Source: Streptomyces flaveus (GTDB taxonomy: Bacteria; Actinomycetota; Actinomycetes; Streptomycetales; Streptomycetaceae). From it: a DNA stretch of 64,000 nucleotides. The notes beneath the pieces were generated by a model. The model saw nothing but the letters and a program-made list of their open reading frames with translations. It was not told where the DNA came from and did not search any database. This document shows, one piece after another, positions 37,147 through 48,083 of the stretch (position 1 is its first letter; each line of letters starts with the position of its first letter). The stretch spans positions 187,349 to 251,348 of the forward strand of contig NZ_BMPQ01000001.1 of assembly GCF_014647675.1 (NCBI RefSeq), in the 5' to 3' direction. Made by a program: the position numbers and the translations under genes.

Positions 37147-38655
37147 TCAGCCCCTCCCCAGAAGCAGTCGGGCCTCGCCCACGGTGATGACGGAACCGGT
37201 GACGAGAACGCCCCCGCCCGCGAACTCGCCCTCCTCCTCGGCCAGCGTGATCGCGGCTTCCAGGGCGTCGTCGAGCCGCGGCTCCACCTGAACCCGCTCC
37301 TCACCGAACACCTCGACGGCCAGAGCGGCCAGCGCATCCGCGTCCATCGCCCGATGACTGGAGTTCTGCGTGATCACCACCTCGGCGAAGATCGGCTCGA
37401 AGGCCTCCAGCAAGCCTCGTACGTTCTTGTCGCCGCTCATGCCGACCACCCCGATCAGCCGGCTGAAGTCGAACACCTCGCTGACGCCCTCGGCGGTCGC
37501 ACGGGCACCCGCCGGATTGTGCGCGGCATCCAGAACAACGGTCGGCGACCGCCGCACGACCTCCATCCGCCCCGGCGCGGCAACCGCCGCGAACGCCTTG
37601 CGGACCGTGTCGATGTCGAGCCGCTCGGCCCGCGCCGCACCCACACCGAAGAACGCCTCCACCGCGGCGAGCGCGACGGCCGCGTTGTGCGCCTGGTACG
37701 CGCCATGCACCGGCAGGAACACCTCTTCGTACTCCCCGCCGAGCCCACGCAACGTCAACATCTGCCCGCCGACAGCCAGTTGACGCGATACGACCCCGAA
37801 CTCCAGCCCCTCGCGGGCAACGGTCGCATCGACCTCGACGGCCTTCTTCAACATCACCTGCGCCGCGTCGACCGGCTGCTGCGCCAGAATCACGGTCGCA
37901 CCCTGCTTGACGATGCCCGCCTTCTCCACGGCGATCTCGCCGGGCGTGCTACCCAGCCGGTCCGTGTGGTCCAGATCGATGGGGGTCACCACGGCGACAT
38001 CACCGTCGATCACGTTCGTGGCGTCCCAGCTGCCGCCCATGCCCACCTCGACGACGGCCACATCGACCGGCGCGTCCGCGAACGCCGCGTACGCCATCCC
38101 CGTCAGCACCTCGAAGAAGGACAGCCGGAACTCCTGCTGCCCGTCCACCATCTCGACGTACGGCTGAATGTCCCGGTACGTCTCCACGAACCGCTCGGCG
38201 TCCATCGGCGCGCCGTCCAGGCTGATCCGCTCGGTGATCGACTGGACGTGCGGCGAGGTGTACCGACCGGTGCGCAGTTCGAAGGCGCCGAGCAGCGCCT
38301 CGATCATGCGGGCCGTGGACGTCTTGCCGTTCGTCCCCGTGATGTGGATCGAGGGGTACGAGCGCTGCGGCTCCCCCAGTACGTCCATCAGCGCGGCGAT
38401 CCGCGTGACCGACGGCTCCAGCTTCGTCTCACCCCACCGCGTGGCCAACTCGGCCTCGACCTCGCGCAACGCCTTGTCGACCTCGGGATCGGCCGGCCGC
38501 GCGGGGATGTCGGCCTCCGGCGGCCCGCCCTGCGCGCGCAGGGTACGGCTGCCGGCCTCGATCACCGCGAGATCGGGATCACGCTCGGTCTCCGCACCGA
38601 CGATCTCGTCGAAGGGGTCGGGCTCGCTGCTGTCGTCCGGGGGAAACTCGCTCAC
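37147..38655 (-). CDS. folC: bifunctional dihydrofolate/folylpolyglutamate synthase
   Basis: A 502-residue Mur-ligase-type enzyme adding glutamate to dihydropteroate and folates. After an acidic N-terminal extension of ~75 residues come HITGTNGKTSTARMIEALL (P-loop), GRYTSPHV, VVEVGMGGSWDATNV and the C-terminal VVLDAAHNPAGA motif. GTG at 38655 lacks a Shine-Dalgarno; TAGACT ends 6 nt upstream, suggesting a leaderless mRNA. Followed by the DUF4233 gene. Confidence 0.95.
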   Translation of the reverse strand: MSEFPPDDSSEPDPFDEIVGAETERDPDLAVIEAGSRTLRAQGGPPEADIPARPADPEVDKALREVEAELATRWGETKLEPSVTRIAALMDVLGEPQRSYPSIHITGTNGKTSTARMIEALLGAFELRTGRYTSPHVQSITERISLDGAPMDAERFVETYRDIQPYVEMVDGQQEFRLSFFEVLTGMAYAAFADAPVDVAVVEVGMGGSWDATNVIDGDVAVVTPIDLDHTDRLGSTPGEIAVEKAGIVKQGATVILAQQPVDAAQVMLKKAVEVDATVAREGLEFGVVSRQLAVGGQMLTLRGLGGEYEEVFLPVHGAYQAHNAAVALAAVEAFFGVGAARAERLDIDTVRKAFAAVAAPGRMEVVRRSPTVVLDAAHNPAGARATAEGVSEVFDFSRLIGVVGMSGDKNVRGLLEAFEPIFAEVVITQNSSHRAMDADALAALAVEVFGEERVQVEPRLDDALEAAITLAEEEGEFAGGGVLVTGSVITVGEARLLLGRG

Positions 38656-38661
38656 GGGGCC

Positions 38662-38667
38662 AGTCTA
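38662..38667 (-). promoter_or_regulatory. -10 element of a probable leaderless folC promoter
   Basis: TAGACT on the minus strand ends 6 nt before the folC GTG. Confidence 0.5.
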
Positions 38668-38718
38668 CGGAGGCGGACTGACAACAACGTGAGCGCCCGT
38701 CGCCGGGCCGGCATGAAT

Positions 38719-38783
38719 CAGCCCGTCCGGCGATTGAGGACGAGGCCGCCAGGCCGATACGGGGTCTGGGACGGAGCCCCAGG
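38719..38783 (+). repeat. intergenic repeat module E
   Basis: Begins CAGCCCGTCCGGCGATTGAG, continues through an AGGCCGATACGGGGTCTGGG block and ends in GGAGCCCC. An inverted copy lies at 55988-56055 beside nei. No coding capacity is supported. Confidence 0.75.
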
Positions 38784-38822
38784 GCCGGCAACCACCCACT
38801 GGCGCAGCTGCCGAGTCAGGCA

Positions 38823-38857
38823 AAAGGCGCCCGGAGCTTTCCAGCCCCAGGCGCCTT
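38823..38857 (-). terminator. valS terminator
   Basis: AAGGCGCC...GGGCGCCTTTT on the minus strand, 21 bp after the valS stop, with a short T-run. Confidence 0.75.
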
Positions 38858-38877
38858 CAGCCACGTAACACCGCCTG

Positions 38878-41529
38878 CTAACCCTGCGGCAACCGCTCCA
38901 ACTGCTCCTGAATCCGCGCGATGTCCTCGCCCGCCTTGGCAAGCCGCGTACGGATCTTGTCCACCACCTGCTCCGGAGCCTTCGCGAGGAACGCCTCGTT
39001 GCCCAGCTTCGCCTCGGCCTGCTGACGCTCCTTCTGGGCGGCGGCCAGATCCTTCGCGAGCCGCTTCCGCTCCGCGGCCACGTCGATCGTGCCGGAGAGA
39101 TCCAGCGCGACCTGCGCGCCCGCGACCGGCAGCGTCGCCGTGGCCGCGAAGCCCTCGCCCTCCGGCTGGAGGCGCAGCAGCTGGCGGATGGCCGCCTCGT
39201 GCGGGGCCAGGGCGGTCCCGTCGAGGGTGAGCCGGGCCGGGACGCGCTGGCCGGGCTGGAGCCCCTGGTCGGCACGGAACCGGCGGACCTCCGTGATGAC
39301 CTGCTGAAGCGTCTCGATCTCCCGCTCGGCCGCCGTGTCACGGAACCCGCCCGGGGCGTCAGCCCCAGGAACAAGCACAGCGCCCGGCCAGTCCGCGATC
39401 ACCACGGACTCGCCCCCCGTGAGCGTGGTCCACAGCGTCTCCGTGACGAACGGAACAATCGGGTGCAGCAGCCGCAGCGTGACGTCCAGGACCTCGCCCA
39501 GGACCCGCTTGCTGGCGTCGGCCGCCGCACCGCCCGCGTTGAACGTCGTCTTGGACAGCTCGACGTACCAGTCGAAGACCTCGTCCCACGCGAAGTGGTA
39601 GAGGGAGTCGGAGAGCTTGGCGAACTGGAAGTCGTCGTAGAACGCGTCGACTTCGGCGACGGTCTCGTTGAGGCGGGACAGGATCCACCGGTCCGTCGCC
39701 GACATCGCGGACGGGTCCGGGAGCGGGCCCTCGACCGTCGCGCCGTTCATCAGCGCGAAGCGGGTCGCGTTCCAGATCTTGTTGGCAAAGTTCCGGGACG
39801 CCTGGACCCAGTCCTCGCCGATCGGCACGTCCGCACCCGGGTTGGCGCCGCGGGCGAGCGTGAAGCGGACGGCGTCGGAGCCGTACGCGTCCATCCAGTC
39901 CAGCGGGTCGACCGAGTTGGGGTTCGACTTGGACATCTTCTTGCCGTGCTCATCACGGACGAGACCGGTCAGCGCGATGGTCTTGAACGGAGCCTCGCCA
40001 TCCATCGCGTACAGACCGAACATCATCATCCGGGCGACCCAGAAGAAGATGATGTCGTGCCCGGTGAGCAGAACGTCCGTCGGATAGAACTTCTCGAGGT
40101 CCGGCGTCCGCTCCGGCCAGCCGAGCGTGGAGAACGGCCACAGGCCGGAGGAGAGCCAGGTGTCGAGGACGTCGGTGTCCTGCGTCCAGCTGTCACCGCT
40201 CGGAGGCTGCTCGTCGGGGCCGACGCAGACGACCTCGCCGTTCGGCCCGTACCAGACCGGGATGCGGTGGCCCCACCACAACTGGCGCGAGATGCACCAG
40301 TCGTGCATGTTGTCGACCCAGTCGAAGTAGCGCTTCGACATCTCCTTCGGGTGGATCTCCACCCGTCCGTCGCGGACGGCGTCACCGGCGGCCTGTGCGA
40401 GCGGGCCGACCTTGACCCACCACTGGAGGGACAGCCGCGGCTCGATGGTGGTCTTGCAGCGCGAGCAGTGGCCGACGGAGTGGACGTACGGACGCTTCTC
40501 GGCGACGATCCGGCCCTGCTCGCGCAGCGCGGCAACGATCGTGGAGCGGGCCTCGAACCGGTCCAGTCCCTGGAACGGGCCGTGGACGGTGATGACGCCG
40601 CGCTCGTCCATGACCGTCAGCGACTCCAGGCCGTGCCGCTGGCCGATCTCGAAGTCGTTCGGATCGTGCGCGGGCGTCACCTTGACGGCACCGGTGCCGA
40701 ACTCGGGGTCGACGTGCGTGTCCGCGACGACGGGGATGGTGCGGTCGGTGAGCGGCAGCTTGATCCGCTTCCCGATCAGATGCTGGTAGCGCTCGTCCTC
40801 GGGATGAACGGCCACGGCGGTGTCACCGAGCATCGTCTCGGCCCGGGTGGTGGCGACGACCAGAGTCTCCTCGCCCTCCCCGTACTTGATGGAGACGAGC
40901 TCGCCGTCGTCGTCCTGGTACTCGACCTCGATGTCCGAGATGGCGGTGAGGCAGCGGGGACACCAGTTGATGATGCGCTCGGCGCGGTAGATCAACTCGT
41001 CGTCGTACAGCTTCTTGAAGATGGTCTGGACGGCGTGGGACAGCCCCTCGTCCATGGTGAACCGCTCGCGGGACCAGTCGACGCCGTCGCCCAGCCGCCG
41101 CATCTGGCCGAGGATCCGGCCGCCGTACTCTTCCTTCCACTGCCAGACGCGCGAGACGAACTCCTCGCGCCCGAGGTCATGGCGGGACTTGCCTTCGTCC
41201 GCGAGCTGCTGCTCGACCTTGTTCTGCGTGGCGATACCGGCGTGGTCCATGCCCGGCAGCCACAGCGCCTCGTATCCCTGCATGCGCTTACGGCGCGTGA
41301 GGGCGTCCATGAGGGTGTGCTGGAAGGCGTGGCCCAGGTGGAGTGAGCCGGTGACGTTCGGCGGCGGGATGACGATGGTGTACGGCGGCTTGTCGCTCTT
41401 CGCGTCGGCGCCGAAGTAACCCCGCTCTACCCAGCGCTCGTACAGCTTCCCCTCTACCTCGGCCGGCGCGTACTGGGTCGGCAGTTCGGGGGTGTTGGCT
41501 GGCGGCTGCTGCTGAGCATTCTCGGTCAC
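38878..41529 (-). CDS. valS: valyl-tRNA synthetase
   Basis: An 883-residue class I synthetase. HIGH motif is HLGH at residues 64-67 ([15 protein letters not shown]); KMSKS is at about 528-532 ([13 protein letters not shown]). The editing domain lies between them, and a C-terminal coiled coil (~815-883, [25 protein letters not shown]) contacts tRNA. GTG start with no Shine-Dalgarno; TAAACT ends 6 nt before it, so probably leaderless. I saw no T-box-like leader. Confidence 0.97.
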   Translation of the reverse strand: MTENAQQQPPANTPELPTQYAPAEVEGKLYERWVERGYFGADAKSDKPPYTIVIPPPNVTGSLHLGHAFQHTLMDALTRRKRMQGYEALWLPGMDHAGIATQNKVEQQLADEGKSRHDLGREEFVSRVWQWKEEYGGRILGQMRRLGDGVDWSRERFTMDEGLSHAVQTIFKKLYDDELIYRAERIINWCPRCLTAISDIEVEYQDDDGELVSIKYGEGEETLVVATTRAETMLGDTAVAVHPEDERYQHLIGKRIKLPLTDRTIPVVADTHVDPEFGTGAVKVTPAHDPNDFEIGQRHGLESLTVMDERGVITVHGPFQGLDRFEARSTIVAALREQGRIVAEKRPYVHSVGHCSRCKTTIEPRLSLQWWVKVGPLAQAAGDAVRDGRVEIHPKEMSKRYFDWVDNMHDWCISRQLWWGHRIPVWYGPNGEVVCVGPDEQPPSGDSWTQDTDVLDTWLSSGLWPFSTLGWPERTPDLEKFYPTDVLLTGHDIIFFWVARMMMFGLYAMDGEAPFKTIALTGLVRDEHGKKMSKSNPNSVDPLDWMDAYGSDAVRFTLARGANPGADVPIGEDWVQASRNFANKIWNATRFALMNGATVEGPLPDPSAMSATDRWILSRLNETVAEVDAFYDDFQFAKLSDSLYHFAWDEVFDWYVELSKTTFNAGGAAADASKRVLGEVLDVTLRLLHPIVPFVTETLWTTLTGGESVVIADWPGAVLVPGADAPGGFRDTAAEREIETLQQVITEVRRFRADQGLQPGQRVPARLTLDGTALAPHEAAIRQLLRLQPEGEGFAATATLPVAGAQVALDLSGTIDVAAERKRLAKDLAAAQKERQQAEAKLGNEAFLAKAPEQVVDKIRTRLAKAGEDIARIQEQLERLPQG

Positions 41530-41535
41530 GGGGTC

Positions 41536-41541
41536 AGTTTA
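41536..41541 (-). promoter_or_regulatory. -10 element of a probable leaderless valS promoter
   Basis: TAAACT on the minus strand ends 6 nt before the valS GTG. Confidence 0.5.
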
Positions 41542-41663
41542 GAGGTGTCACGGGCCCGTCCTGAAACTCGTTTGTTCGGTAACGGTGAGATCCCGGCGCT
41601 CCGCGCGGACGCTCCTTACGCCAGGATGTTCGGAACGCATAAGTATCTGGAGGGGAACCCAGA

Positions 41664-42656
41664 ATGAGCTACAACCAGCCGGGCCCGTACGGCGGGCAGC
41701 CCCAGCAGCCGGGACCGTACGGTCAGCCAGGCGGTCAGTCAGGCCCGTACGGCCAGCCGCCGCAGGCCCCGCAGCCCGGCTACGGTCAGCCGCCGCAGCC
41801 CCCTCAGCCCGGCTATGGCTACCCGCAGCAGGCGCCTCCGCAGCAGCCCGGCTACGGGTACCCCCAGCAGACCCCTCCCGGGGCCCCGCCCCAGCAGCCC
41901 GGCTACGGCCAGCAGCCCCCGTACGGCCAGCAGCCCCCGCCCTACGGCATGCCGCAGCCGCCCGCTTCCGGCGGCGGCAAGAAGACCGGGATCGTCATCG
42001 GCGCGGTGGCGGTCGTGGCCGCGATCGCGGTGGGGGCGTACTTCGTGATCGGCGGGGGTGGCGGCGGGGACGTGGCGGACGACGGCCCGCACAAGCTGAC
42101 CACGCCGGCGACGGTGCTCAGCGAGTACAAGAAGAGCGAGGAGGCCGACTTCGGCGGCTTCAGCGAGGACGACCTCAAGGACGCGGAGAAGAGCGGCGTC
42201 AAGAACGCCAAGTCCGTCAACGCCGGGTACCAGGCCGGGGACCAGCAGTCCACTCCGCCCACCTCGAAGATACTCAGCTTCATGGGCGTCTACGGGGAGG
42301 TGGAGGACCCGGAGGCGGTCGTCGACGCCATGTTCGTGGAACTCAAGAAGACCGCCGCCGAGGACCCCAGCAGCGGCGAGTTCGTCGGCAGCCCGAAGAG
42401 CTACGAGCCCAGCGGTCTGGACGGCGCGATCCTGAAGTGCCAGGAGTCCAAGATCAAGAACGCCGAGGCCTCGACCGACCCGTCCTCCGGGCCCCCGGAG
42501 GTGAGCCTGCCGGTGTGCATCTGGGGCGACCACAGCACCCTCGGCGTCGTCATCCTCCTCGACCAGGTCGACGCCGTGACCGGCAAGAGCGCCGACCTCG
42601 AGGCCACCGCCGACCTCACGGCCAAGTTCCGCAAGGAAATCCGCGTCAAGATCTGA
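41664..42656 (+). CDS. Pro/Gln/Tyr-rich single-pass membrane protein
   Basis: 330 residues. The first ~105 are low-complexity repeats of GPYGQP and [10 protein letters not shown] transmembrane helix follows at ~109-130 ([22 protein letters not shown]), then a ~195-residue external domain of no recognised family with two cysteines (LKCQESK and LPVCIWGD) that could form a disulfide. ATG at 41664 has GGAGGGG 7 nt upstream. It lies alone between valS (divergent) and clpX (convergent). The cytoplasmic Tyr/Pro/Gln repeats resemble the N-terminus of the LCP protein at 3821-5575. Confidence 0.8.
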   Translation: MSYNQPGPYGGQPQQPGPYGQPGGQSGPYGQPPQAPQPGYGQPPQPPQPGYGYPQQAPPQQPGYGYPQQTPPGAPPQQPGYGQQPPYGQQPPPYGMPQPPASGGGKKTGIVIGAVAVVAAIAVGAYFVIGGGGGGDVADDGPHKLTTPATVLSEYKKSEEADFGGFSEDDLKDAEKSGVKNAKSVNAGYQAGDQQSTPPTSKILSFMGVYGEVEDPEAVVDAMFVELKKTAAEDPSSGEFVGSPKSYEPSGLDGAILKCQESKIKNAEASTDPSSGPPEVSLPVCIWGDHSTLGVVILLDQVDAVTGKSADLEATADLTAKFRKEIRVKI

Positions 42657-42697
42657 CGCCCGCAGCAACGCCGAGCAGCAACGCCGCATCAACGAGG

Positions 42698-42729
42698 AAG
42701 GGGCCCCGGTCAGTTGACCGGGGCCCCTT
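42698..42729. terminator. bidirectional terminator
   Basis: Perfect palindrome AAGGGGCCCCGGTCA/TGACCGGGGCCCCTT between the membrane-protein gene and the 3' end of clpX. Confidence 0.88.
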
Positions 42730-42747
42730 CTCTGCGCGTACGAGCGG

Positions 42748-44034
42748 CTACGCCGTCTTCTGCTCCCCCGGGCCCCGCCCGCGGGCGTCCCGCGGAATGA
42801 GCGTCGGGTTCACGTTCGACAGGACGACGTCCGCCGTGATGACGACGCGGCCTACGTCCTTGCGGGACGGGACCTCGTACATCACTGACTGCAGGACTTC
42901 TTCCATGATGGCGCGCAGACCCCGCGCGCCGGTCTGCCTCAAGATGGCCTGGTCGGCGATGGCTTCGAGGGCCTCGCGCTCGAAGTCCAGCTCCACGCCG
43001 TCGAGTTCGAAGAGGCGCTGGTACTGCTTCACGAGCGCGTTGCGCGGCTCGACGAGGATCTGGAGCAGGGCCTCGCGGTCGAGGTTGTGCACGCTCGTGA
43101 TGACCGGGAGGCGGCCGATGAACTCGGGGATCATGCCGAACTTGACCAGGTCCTCGGGCATGACGTCCTCGAACTGGTCCTTCTCCTCCAGCTCGCGCTT
43201 CGAGCGGATCGTCGCGCCGAAGCCGATGCCCTTCGCGCCCGCGCGGGACTCGATGAGCTTCTCCAGGCCGGCGAAGGCGCCGCCCACGATGAACAGGACG
43301 TTCGTCGTGTCGATCTGGATGAACTCCTGGTGGGGGTGCTTGCGTCCACCCTGGGGCGGGACCGAGGCCGTCGTGCCTTCGAGGATCTTCAGCAGCGCCT
43401 GCTGGACGCCCTCGCCGCTCACGTCCCGCGTGATCGACGGGTTCTCGCTCTTGCGGGCCACCTTGTCGATCTCGTCGATGTAGATGATCCCGGTCTCGGC
43501 CTTCTTGACGTCGTAGTCCGCCGCCTGGATCAGCTTCAGCAGGATGTTCTCGACGTCCTCGCCGACATACCCCGCCTCCGTCAGCGCCGTCGCGTCGGCG
43601 ATGGCGAAGGGGACGTTCAGCATGCGCGCCAGGGTCTGGGCGAGCAGGGTCTTGCCGGAGCCCGTGGGGCCGAGGAGCAGGATGTTCGACTTAGCCAACT
43701 CGATGGCGTCGTCGCGGTTCTGCCCCGTGCTGTTCTCACCGGCCTGAACCCGCTTGTAGTGGTTGTACACCGCGACGGAGAGTGCCTTCTTCGCCGACTC
43801 CTGGCCGACGACGTATCCCTCGAGGAACTCGTAGATCTCCCGGGGCTTGGGGAGTTCCTCCCAGCGGACCTCGCTCGTTTCCGCCAGTTCTTCCTCGATG
43901 ATCTCGTTGCAGAGATCGATGCACTCGTCGCAGATGTACACACCGGGGCCTGCGATGAGCTTCTTGACCTGCTTCTGGCTCTTGCCACAGAACGAGCACT
44001 TGAGCAGATCGCCGCCGTCACCGATGCGTGCCAC
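42748..44034 (-). CDS. clpX: ATP-dependent Clp protease ATP-binding subunit ClpX
   Basis: A 428-residue AAA+ unfoldase. An N-terminal zinc-binding domain ([11 protein letters not shown]... [10 protein letters not shown]) is followed by Walker [15 protein letters not shown], Walker [12 protein letters not shown], and a pore loop in the GYVGEDVE region; an IGFGA loop for ClpP docking is visible. GTG at 44034 with GAAGGGGAAG upstream gives the family length. It lies 171 bp after clpP2. Confidence 0.97.
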   Translation of the reverse strand: MARIGDGGDLLKCSFCGKSQKQVKKLIAGPGVYICDECIDLCNEIIEEELAETSEVRWEELPKPREIYEFLEGYVVGQESAKKALSVAVYNHYKRVQAGENSTGQNRDDAIELAKSNILLLGPTGSGKTLLAQTLARMLNVPFAIADATALTEAGYVGEDVENILLKLIQAADYDVKKAETGIIYIDEIDKVARKSENPSITRDVSGEGVQQALLKILEGTTASVPPQGGRKHPHQEFIQIDTTNVLFIVGGAFAGLEKLIESRAGAKGIGFGATIRSKRELEEKDQFEDVMPEDLVKFGMIPEFIGRLPVITSVHNLDREALLQILVEPRNALVKQYQRLFELDGVELDFEREALEAIADQAILRQTGARGLRAIMEEVLQSVMYEVPSRKDVGRVVITADVVLSNVNPTLIPRDARGRGPGEQKTA

Positions 44035-44205
44035 GGTGTGCTTCCCCTTCGCCTGGGAGACGCCTAGGTCCAGCGGCTCCTGGTGCTGCCTTATGTCCGA
44101 CGGTACCTTGCCGAGCCCCCCGTTCGGGCCCCCCTTGGCGCGGTTCACTTTGACGCGTACGGCGCCAAACCGTGCCAAGGGGGCGGCTGACGATACAGTG
44201 CCGCG

Positions 44206-44886
44206 TCACGCGACCGCGGCGTTGTTCATCTTCCGGGTCGAGATGATCTGGTCGATCAGGCCGTACGAGAGCGCGTCCTCAGCGGTGAGGATCTTGTCGC
44301 GCTCGATGTCCTCGCGGATCTTCTCGATCGGCGTCGTGGAGTGCTTGGCCAGCAGTTCCTCCAGCTGGGCACGCATCCTGAGGATCTCGTTCGCCGCGAT
44401 CTCCAGGTCGGAGACCTGGCCACGGCCCGTCTCGCTGTAGGGCTGGTGGATCAGCACGCGGGCGTTGGGCAGCGCCATGCGCTTGCCCGGCGTACCGGCG
44501 GCGAGCAGGATCGCGGCGGCGGAGGCCGCCTGACCCATGCAGACCGTCTGTACGTCCGGCTTCACGAACTGCATCGTGTCGTAGATGGCCGTGAGCGCCG
44601 TGAAGGAGCCGCCGGGGCTGTTGATGTAGACCGAGATGTCACGGTCGGGGTCCATCGACTCCAGGCACAGCAGCTGCGCCATGACGTCGTTGGCGGAGGC
44701 GTCGTCGATCTGCACGCCGAGGAAGATCACGCGCTCCTCGAAGAGCTTCGCGTACGGGTCGTACTCGCGCACGCCCTGCGAGGTGCGCTCGACGAAGCGC
44801 GGGATGACGTAGCGGGACTCCGCGCGGGGGCCGGTGTACTCGGCCTCCGTGCGGGCGTAGAGGCCGCTGCCGGGGAAGTCGTTCAC
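44206..44886 (-). CDS. clpP2: ATP-dependent Clp protease proteolytic subunit ClpP2
   Basis: A 226-residue ClpP with a ~30-residue N-terminal extension. Serine-protease residues lie in MGQAASAAA (Ser), IHQPYSE (His) and a downstream Asp in ERDKIL. It forms a hetero-tetradecamer with ClpP1 in actinobacteria. GTG at 44886 has AGGAG upstream. It lies about 110 bp after clpP1, probably one operon. Confidence 0.96.
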   Translation of the reverse strand: MNDFPGSGLYARTEAEYTGPRAESRYVIPRFVERTSQGVREYDPYAKLFEERVIFLGVQIDDASANDVMAQLLCLESMDPDRDISVYINSPGGSFTALTAIYDTMQFVKPDVQTVCMGQAASAAAILLAAGTPGKRMALPNARVLIHQPYSETGRGQVSDLEIAANEILRMRAQLEELLAKHSTTPIEKIREDIERDKILTAEDALSYGLIDQIISTRKMNNAAVA

Positions 44887-44995
44887 TGTGTCTCCTGGGA
44901 GCCTGAAAAGAGCTGAGGCGGTCGGCTGGGGGCTCGGAAGGCTTACGTCGGCTGCGCTCGGGGCCGCGGCTGGGCTGCCCGTGCGCGTATGCCGC

Positions 44996-45616
44996 TTAGG
45001 CCGCTCCGGTGCCTCCGCCGCCCGGCATACCGGCAGCGGTGGGCATGATGTCGTCGATCAGGCCGTACTCCTTGGCCTCGATCGGGTCGAACCAGCGGTC
45101 CCGGTCCGAGTCGCGGGTGACCTGGTCCACGGTCTGGCCGGTGTGGAAGGCGGTCAGCTCCGCCATCCGCTTCTTGGTGTGCAGCAGCCGCTCGGCGTGG
45201 ATCTTGATGTCCGACGCGGAACCGGCGAGGCCGGCCGAGGGCTGGTGGATCAGGATCTCGGCATTCGGCAGGGCGAAGCGCTTGCCCGGGGTACCCGCGC
45301 TCAGCAGGAACTGGCCCATGGAGGCCGCCATGCCCATGGCGATGGTCACCACGTCGTTCTGGATGTACTGCATGGTGTCGTAGATCGCCATGCCGGCCGT
45401 GATCGATCCGCCGGGGCTGTTGATGTACAGGAAGATGTCCTTGTCCGGGTCGGCGGCAAGGAGCAGCAACTGTGCGGTGATCTTGTTCGCAATGTCGTCG
45501 TCGACCGGCTGGCCGAGGAAGATGATCCGCTCACCGAGCAGCCGGTTGTAGACCTGGTCGCCGAGGCCACCACCGATGGAGGGCTCGCCGGCGGCTGTAG
45601 GCATCAGATTCGTCAC
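44996..45616 (-). CDS. clpP1: ATP-dependent Clp protease proteolytic subunit ClpP1
   Basis: A 206-residue ClpP with catalytic Ser in [10 protein letters not shown] and His in LIHQPSAG. It has a Gly-rich C-terminal tail ([11 protein letters not shown]). GTG at 45616 has AGGTGG just upstream. In S. lividans this operon is activated by ClgR; a matching operator lies about 155 bp upstream of the start. Confidence 0.96.
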   Translation of the reverse strand: MTNLMPTAAGEPSIGGGLGDQVYNRLLGERIIFLGQPVDDDIANKITAQLLLLAADPDKDIFLYINSPGGSITAGMAIYDTMQYIQNDVVTIAMGMAASMGQFLLSAGTPGKRFALPNAEILIHQPSAGLAGSASDIKIHAERLLHTKKRMAELTAFHTGQTVDQVTRDSDRDRWFDPIEAKEYGLIDDIMPTAAGMPGGGGTGAA

Positions 45617-45769
45617 GTATCCACCTGCTCGTCTTGTCGACGGCGCCGGGGCCGTCTCACGTGTTCTGCCGGGGCGGGGGGCCGTCCGGCGGTTTATCGG
45701 GACTCCCCTGCCCTCGTACTCATGGACCCTAACGCGCGGGTCCCTTCGGGGAATCCCGAGGAGGGAACT

Positions 45770-45783
45770 GTTCGCTGTGAGCG
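45770..45783. promoter_or_regulatory. ClgR operator upstream of clpP1P2
   Basis: GTTCGC-TGTGA-GCG fits the published ClgR consensus GTTCGC-N5-GCG. A -10-like TAGGGT for clpP1 lies at 45726-45731 on the minus strand, so the site would be centred about 50 bp upstream of it, a usual activator position. Confidence 0.7.
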
Positions 45784-45839
45784 CATGCGCTCCGCTGGTT
45801 GCGCAGGGGTTTTGGGGCGCTTCCCTGGGCGTAGCGCAG

Positions 45840-45873
45840 CAGGCCCCGGACCGCTCGTGCGGTCCGGGGCCTG
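45840..45873 (-). terminator. tig terminator
   Basis: Perfect stem CAGGCCCCGGACCGC/GCGGTCCGGGGCCTG with a 4-base loop, 21 bp after the trigger factor stop. Confidence 0.88.
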
Positions 45874-45894
45874 CTGGAGGTACAGCGAGGCGAA

Positions 45895-47316
45895 TCAGGC
45901 CTCAGGCTTCTCCTCGGGGGCCTCGGAGGCCTCCTCGGCCGCTTCCGCGGAGCCCTCCGCCGGGGTCTCCTCGGAGGAGGCCTCGGTGGCCTCGGCCTCG
46001 TCCTCCTCGTCGTCCAGGTCCACGATCTCGCCGTTCGTGTCCTTGACCGTGGCCGCCTCGACGACGACCGCGAGGGCCTTGCCGCGGGCGACCTCGCCGA
46101 CCAGCATCGGGACCTGGCCGCCCTCGACGACCGCCTGGGCGAACTGGTCGGGGGACATGCCGGAGGAAGCCGCGCGACGCATGAGGTGCTCGGTGAGCTC
46201 CTCCTGGTTGACGTTCAGCTTCTCCTTGTTGACCAGCTCGTCGAGGACGAACTGGGTCTTGATGCCCTTGACCGCGGCCTCGCGCGTCTCGGTGTCGAAC
46301 TCCTCGGCCGTCTTGCCCTGGATCTCCAGGTACTGCGGCAGGTCCAGGCCCATCTGACCGAGCTGGTGGTGCTCGAGGTTGTGCTTACGGGTGTTGATCT
46401 CGTCCTCGAGGAGCTTCTCGGGGACGGGCACCTCGACCAGCTCCAGCAGCTTCTCCAGGACGCGCTCCTGGGCCTGCGTGGCCTGGTCGTACTGCTTCAT
46501 GTTCTCGAGGCGCTTACGGCTGTCCGCCCGCAGCTCCTCCAGGGTGTCGAACTCGGAGGCGAGCTGCGCGAAGTCGTCGTCCAGCTCGGGAAGCTCACGC
46601 GCGGCGACCTGGGTGACCTTGACGGAGACCTCGGCCTCCTTGCCGGCCGCCGAGCCGCCCTTGAGCTCGGAGGTGAAGGTGGCCTCGCCACCGGCCTCCA
46701 GGCCCTTCACGGCGTCGTCGATGCCTTCCAGCAGCTCACCGGAGCCGATGGTGTAGGAGACGCCGTTCGCGACGCCGTCCTCCAGGATCTCGCCGTCGAC
46801 CTTGGCCTCCAGGTCGATCGTCACGACGTCGCCGTCCTCGGCGGCGCGCTCGACCGGCGTGGTGGACGCGAAGCGCTCACGCAGCTCCTCGACGGCCTTG
46901 TCGACGTCCTCCTCGCTGACCTCGACGGCGTCGACCTCGACCTCGATGCCGGAGTAGTCCGGGATCTCGATGGCCGGGCGGATGTCGACCTCGGCGGTGA
47001 AGTTCAGCGTCTCGCCGTCCTTCAGCTCCGTGATGTCGACCTCGGGCTGGCCGAGCACGTTCAGCTCGGCGTTGTTGACCGCGTCGGTGTAGAACTTCGG
47101 AAGCGCGTCGTTGACCGCCTCCTCCAGAACCGCACCGCGGCCGAACCGCTGGTCGATGACGCGCGCCGGAATCTTGCCCTTCCGGAAACCCTTCACCGTG
47201 ACCTGCTGGTTGATCTTCTTGTACGCCGCGTCGAGGCTGTCCTTGAGCTCCTCGAAGGGCACCTCGACAGTGAGCCGAACCCGGGTCGGGTTCAGGGTCT
47301 CCACGGCGCTCTTCAC
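45895..47316 (-). CDS. tig: trigger factor (ribosome-associated chaperone/prolyl isomerase)
   Basis: 473 residues: ribosome-binding domain ([20 protein letters not shown], with [10 protein letters not shown] signature), PPIase domain (~150-245) and C-terminal chaperone arms. The last ~45 residues are an acidic Ala/Glu tail ([19 protein letters not shown]). GTG start with AAGGAGA upstream. It assists nascent chains and sits upstream of the clp genes in the common tig-clpP-clpX order. Confidence 0.97.
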   Translation of the reverse strand: MKSAVETLNPTRVRLTVEVPFEELKDSLDAAYKKINQQVTVKGFRKGKIPARVIDQRFGRGAVLEEAVNDALPKFYTDAVNNAELNVLGQPEVDITELKDGETLNFTAEVDIRPAIEIPDYSGIEVEVDAVEVSEEDVDKAVEELRERFASTTPVERAAEDGDVVTIDLEAKVDGEILEDGVANGVSYTIGSGELLEGIDDAVKGLEAGGEATFTSELKGGSAAGKEAEVSVKVTQVAARELPELDDDFAQLASEFDTLEELRADSRKRLENMKQYDQATQAQERVLEKLLELVEVPVPEKLLEDEINTRKHNLEHHQLGQMGLDLPQYLEIQGKTAEEFDTETREAAVKGIKTQFVLDELVNKEKLNVNQEELTEHLMRRAASSGMSPDQFAQAVVEGGQVPMLVGEVARGKALAVVVEAATVKDTNGEIVDLDDEEDEAEATEASSEETPAEGSAEAAEEASEAPEEKPEA

Positions 47317-47563
47317 GGTTCGGTCTCCTTGATGGCTGACTTCTTGGGGTTCTGCTGTCGACCTCTGCCGGATGCGGCGGGTGCCTCAGCGGATTCGCGG
47401 CCCTTGCGAGACGTAACAGTGCAGACATACGGGCACGCAGTTTGCATAGTAGCCGCAGGCGGTACACGCCCCAAAAGGCGAGCTTCCGATGCCGCGGGTC
47501 CCGGGACCCCGGTCGGCTTCCGGACCGGGTCCCTACGGGTGGCCACCGGGGCTCTGCTGGTGG

Positions 47564-47637
47564 TCGGGGTGGCGGGATTTGAACCCACGGCCTTCCGCTC
47601 CCAAAGCGGACGCGCTACCAAGCTGCGCCACACCCCG
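47564..47637 (-). tRNA. tRNA-Pro(TGG)
   Basis: A 74-nt cloverleaf on the minus strand: acceptor CGGGGTG/CACCCCG with C1-G72 typical of tRNA-Pro, anticodon loop TTTGGGA giving TGG, T-loop GGTTCAAATCC. CCA is not encoded. Confidence 0.96.
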
Positions 47638-47790
47638 TCGGTGCGACACGTAGGGTACATGCCCGCGGACGCCACGGCTCCCGCATTTCGCGGGCGCCTG
47701 AGGAGGCGCGGAACGGGATGTGCGGCGAAGGGGTGCCACCCGCTACGATGCTCCCGTGCCGCGCGTCCACTGACCTGCGGTGCATCCTGT

Positions 47791-47864
47791 GCGGGCGTAG
47801 CTCAATGGTAGAGCCCTAGTCTTCCAAACTAGCTACGCGGGTTCGATTCCCGTCGCCCGCTCCA
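47791..47864 (+). tRNA. tRNA-Gly(TCC)
   Basis: Acceptor GCGGGCG/CGCCCGC, discriminator T, anticodon stem CTAGT/ACTAG with loop CTTCCAA giving TCC. CCA is encoded at 47862-47864, unlike the other tRNAs in this window. Confidence 0.96.
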
Positions 47865-47870
47865 CACGGC

Positions 47871-47911
47871 TCAGGGCCAGGTCAGAGGTTCGATCCTCTG
47901 CCTGGCCCTGA
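47871..47911 (+). terminator. tRNA-Gly terminator with a T-arm-like tip
   Basis: A strong stem TCAGGGCCAGG/CCTGGCCCTGA is topped by CAGAG-GTTCGATC-CTCTG. The tip matches a tRNA T-arm and loop (GGTTCGATCC). It works as a terminator by position. Confidence 0.7.
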
Positions 47912-48083
47912 GGCGTTTCCGGGTACTGGCGGCAGTCGGGGTCGTCAGTCCCTGAGGAACGTGATCAGTTCGCCGAGGAGGGGGGCCGAAGCGGTCCAGG
48001 CAGACGGTTCCATCGCGCTGGGCCGGCTCTCGCGGAGCTGTCAGGTGTTCGTCACGTCGTGGGGCCGCACTCGCCGGCCCCGC

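Noticed and set aside
36502..38868. 788-codon + strand frame opposite folC
   Set aside because: Antisense shadow of folC and the DUF4233 gene; folC motifs are intact on the other strand.
47865..47920. Second tRNA after tRNA-Gly
   Set aside because: Only a T-arm-like tip is present; there is no acceptor, D-arm or anticodon arm, so it is called a terminator.
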